64,000 nucleotides of DNA, taken from NCBI RefSeq assembly GCF_014640615.1, contig NZ_BMHH01000004.1:124001-188000 (forward strand), written 5' to 3'. The position numbers and the translations under genes were made by a program. A model generated the notes under the pieces. It saw only the letters and a list, made by a program, of their open reading frames with translations. It was not told the DNA's origin and searched no databases. Below are positions 63,674 through 64,000 of this stretch, piece after piece; position 1 is the stretch's first letter; the number at the start of each line of letters is the position of its first letter. Origin of the DNA: Paramesorhizobium endophyticum (GTDB lineage Bacteria; Pseudomonadota; Alphaproteobacteria; Rhizobiales; Rhizobiaceae).

Positions 63674-64000
63674 CTATTTCTTGCAATCCCGGTTCGAGGT
63701 CTTGCCGTCAGGCATTTTCGTGCGGCACAGAATGGCGAAGCGATAGCCTTGGCGCGTGAGCTTCGTTTCGGTGAACAATGTAGCGCCGCGCAAGTCCGCG
63801 CCTGTCAGGTTGATCTTGCCGCCGAACGCCCCCTTGGCGGCATCCGAGGGGACCGGGCCGACATCGTTCTGGCCTGCTGCCTTGTCGGAAACGCCCTGGG
63901 CATGGCCGTAGATCTTTGCGTTTCGCAAGTTCGCGCCCGTGAAATTCGCGTTATAGAAGCTGCCGCAGAGATTGGCCTTGTGCAGTTTCGCTTCGGAAAA
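63674..64000 (-). CDS. Pentapeptide-repeat protein (C-terminal part, cut by window edge)
   Basis: The visible 108 residues, open to the window edge, include A(N/D)LxX repeats: AKLHKANLCGSFYNANFTGA, NLRNAKIYG, and after a gap INLTGADLRGATLFTETKL, ending CRTKMPDGKTSNRDCKK. Pentapeptide repeats fold into a square beta helix; roles vary widely. The C-terminal segment with two cysteines (CRTKMPDG and the DCKK end) is common in secreted alphaproteobacterial versions. The N-terminus lies outside, so export is not known. Confidence 0.78.
   Translation of the reverse strand, partial: FSEAKLHKANLCGSFYNANFTGANLRNAKIYGHAQGVSDKAAGQNDVGPVPSDAAKGAFGGKINLTGADLRGATLFTETKLTRQGYRFAILCRTKMPDGKTSNRDCKK

Overview
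The window looks like a GC-rich alphaproteobacterial chromosome of the order Rhizobiales, most likely the Brucella/Ochrobactrum group. I infer this from the complete glpR-glpD-glpSTPQV-glpK glycerol locus with a DUF2160 membrane gene inside it, from the Rhizobiales-type MurQ and AnmK proteins, from the many ABC importers of rare sugars, and from palindromic intergenic repeats. No rRNA, tRNA, CRISPR array, phage or insertion sequence was seen. Genes are densely packed, with many 4-8 base overlaps between stop and start codons.

Layout. 1-3.7 kb (minus): a peptide/nickel-type ABC importer (ATPase cut by the window edge, two permeases, binding protein), divergent from an M24 peptidase (3.9-5.1 kb). 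5.2-8.2 kb (plus): a two-component system and a lipoprotein. 8.4-9.4 kb: a decayed patch holding a short-chain dehydrogenase pseudogene and a LysR/AraC remnant. 9.4-17.6 kb (minus): a nine-gene surface polysaccharide operon that makes dTDP-glucose, the 4-keto-6-deoxy intermediate and a 3-amino sugar (RmlA, RmlB, FdtA, FdtB-type), with acyltransferases, a flippase and a glycosyltransferase. 17.9-20.0 kb: murQ-anmK for peptidoglycan recycling. 20.0-20.35 kb: the tails of two lost genes.

20.6-34.1 kb is the most interesting part: an apparently uncharacterised catabolic system. A minus-strand five-gene operon (two Gfo/Idh/MocA dehydrogenases, an IolE-like isomerase, an enolase-superfamily enzyme, a DUF993 lyase-like protein) faces a TetR regulator and a plus-strand operon (sugar ABC importer, two more Gfo/Idh/MocA dehydrogenases, the ATPase). 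Two near-identical palindromes, one before each operon, look like the TetR operators. Three copies of a palindromic repeat sit at its joints.

34.1-41.5 kb: a long non-coding leader, a 1,924-residue autotransporter and an L,D-transpeptidase lipoprotein. 41.5-49.9 kb: a second sugar cluster (FGGY kinase, class II aldolase, class III aminotransferase, an aldolase-like protein without metal ligands, AraC regulator, divergent MFS exporter/importer and aldehyde dehydrogenase). The aldolase carries a 156-base palindromic element inserted in frame as 52 extra residues. 50.2-51.4 kb: a FadL-like outer-membrane protein. 51.6-61.6 kb: the glycerol/glycerol-3-phosphate regulon. 61.6-64 kb: a TetR/quinone reductase pair, an unknown secreted protein and a pentapeptide-repeat protein cut by the window edge.
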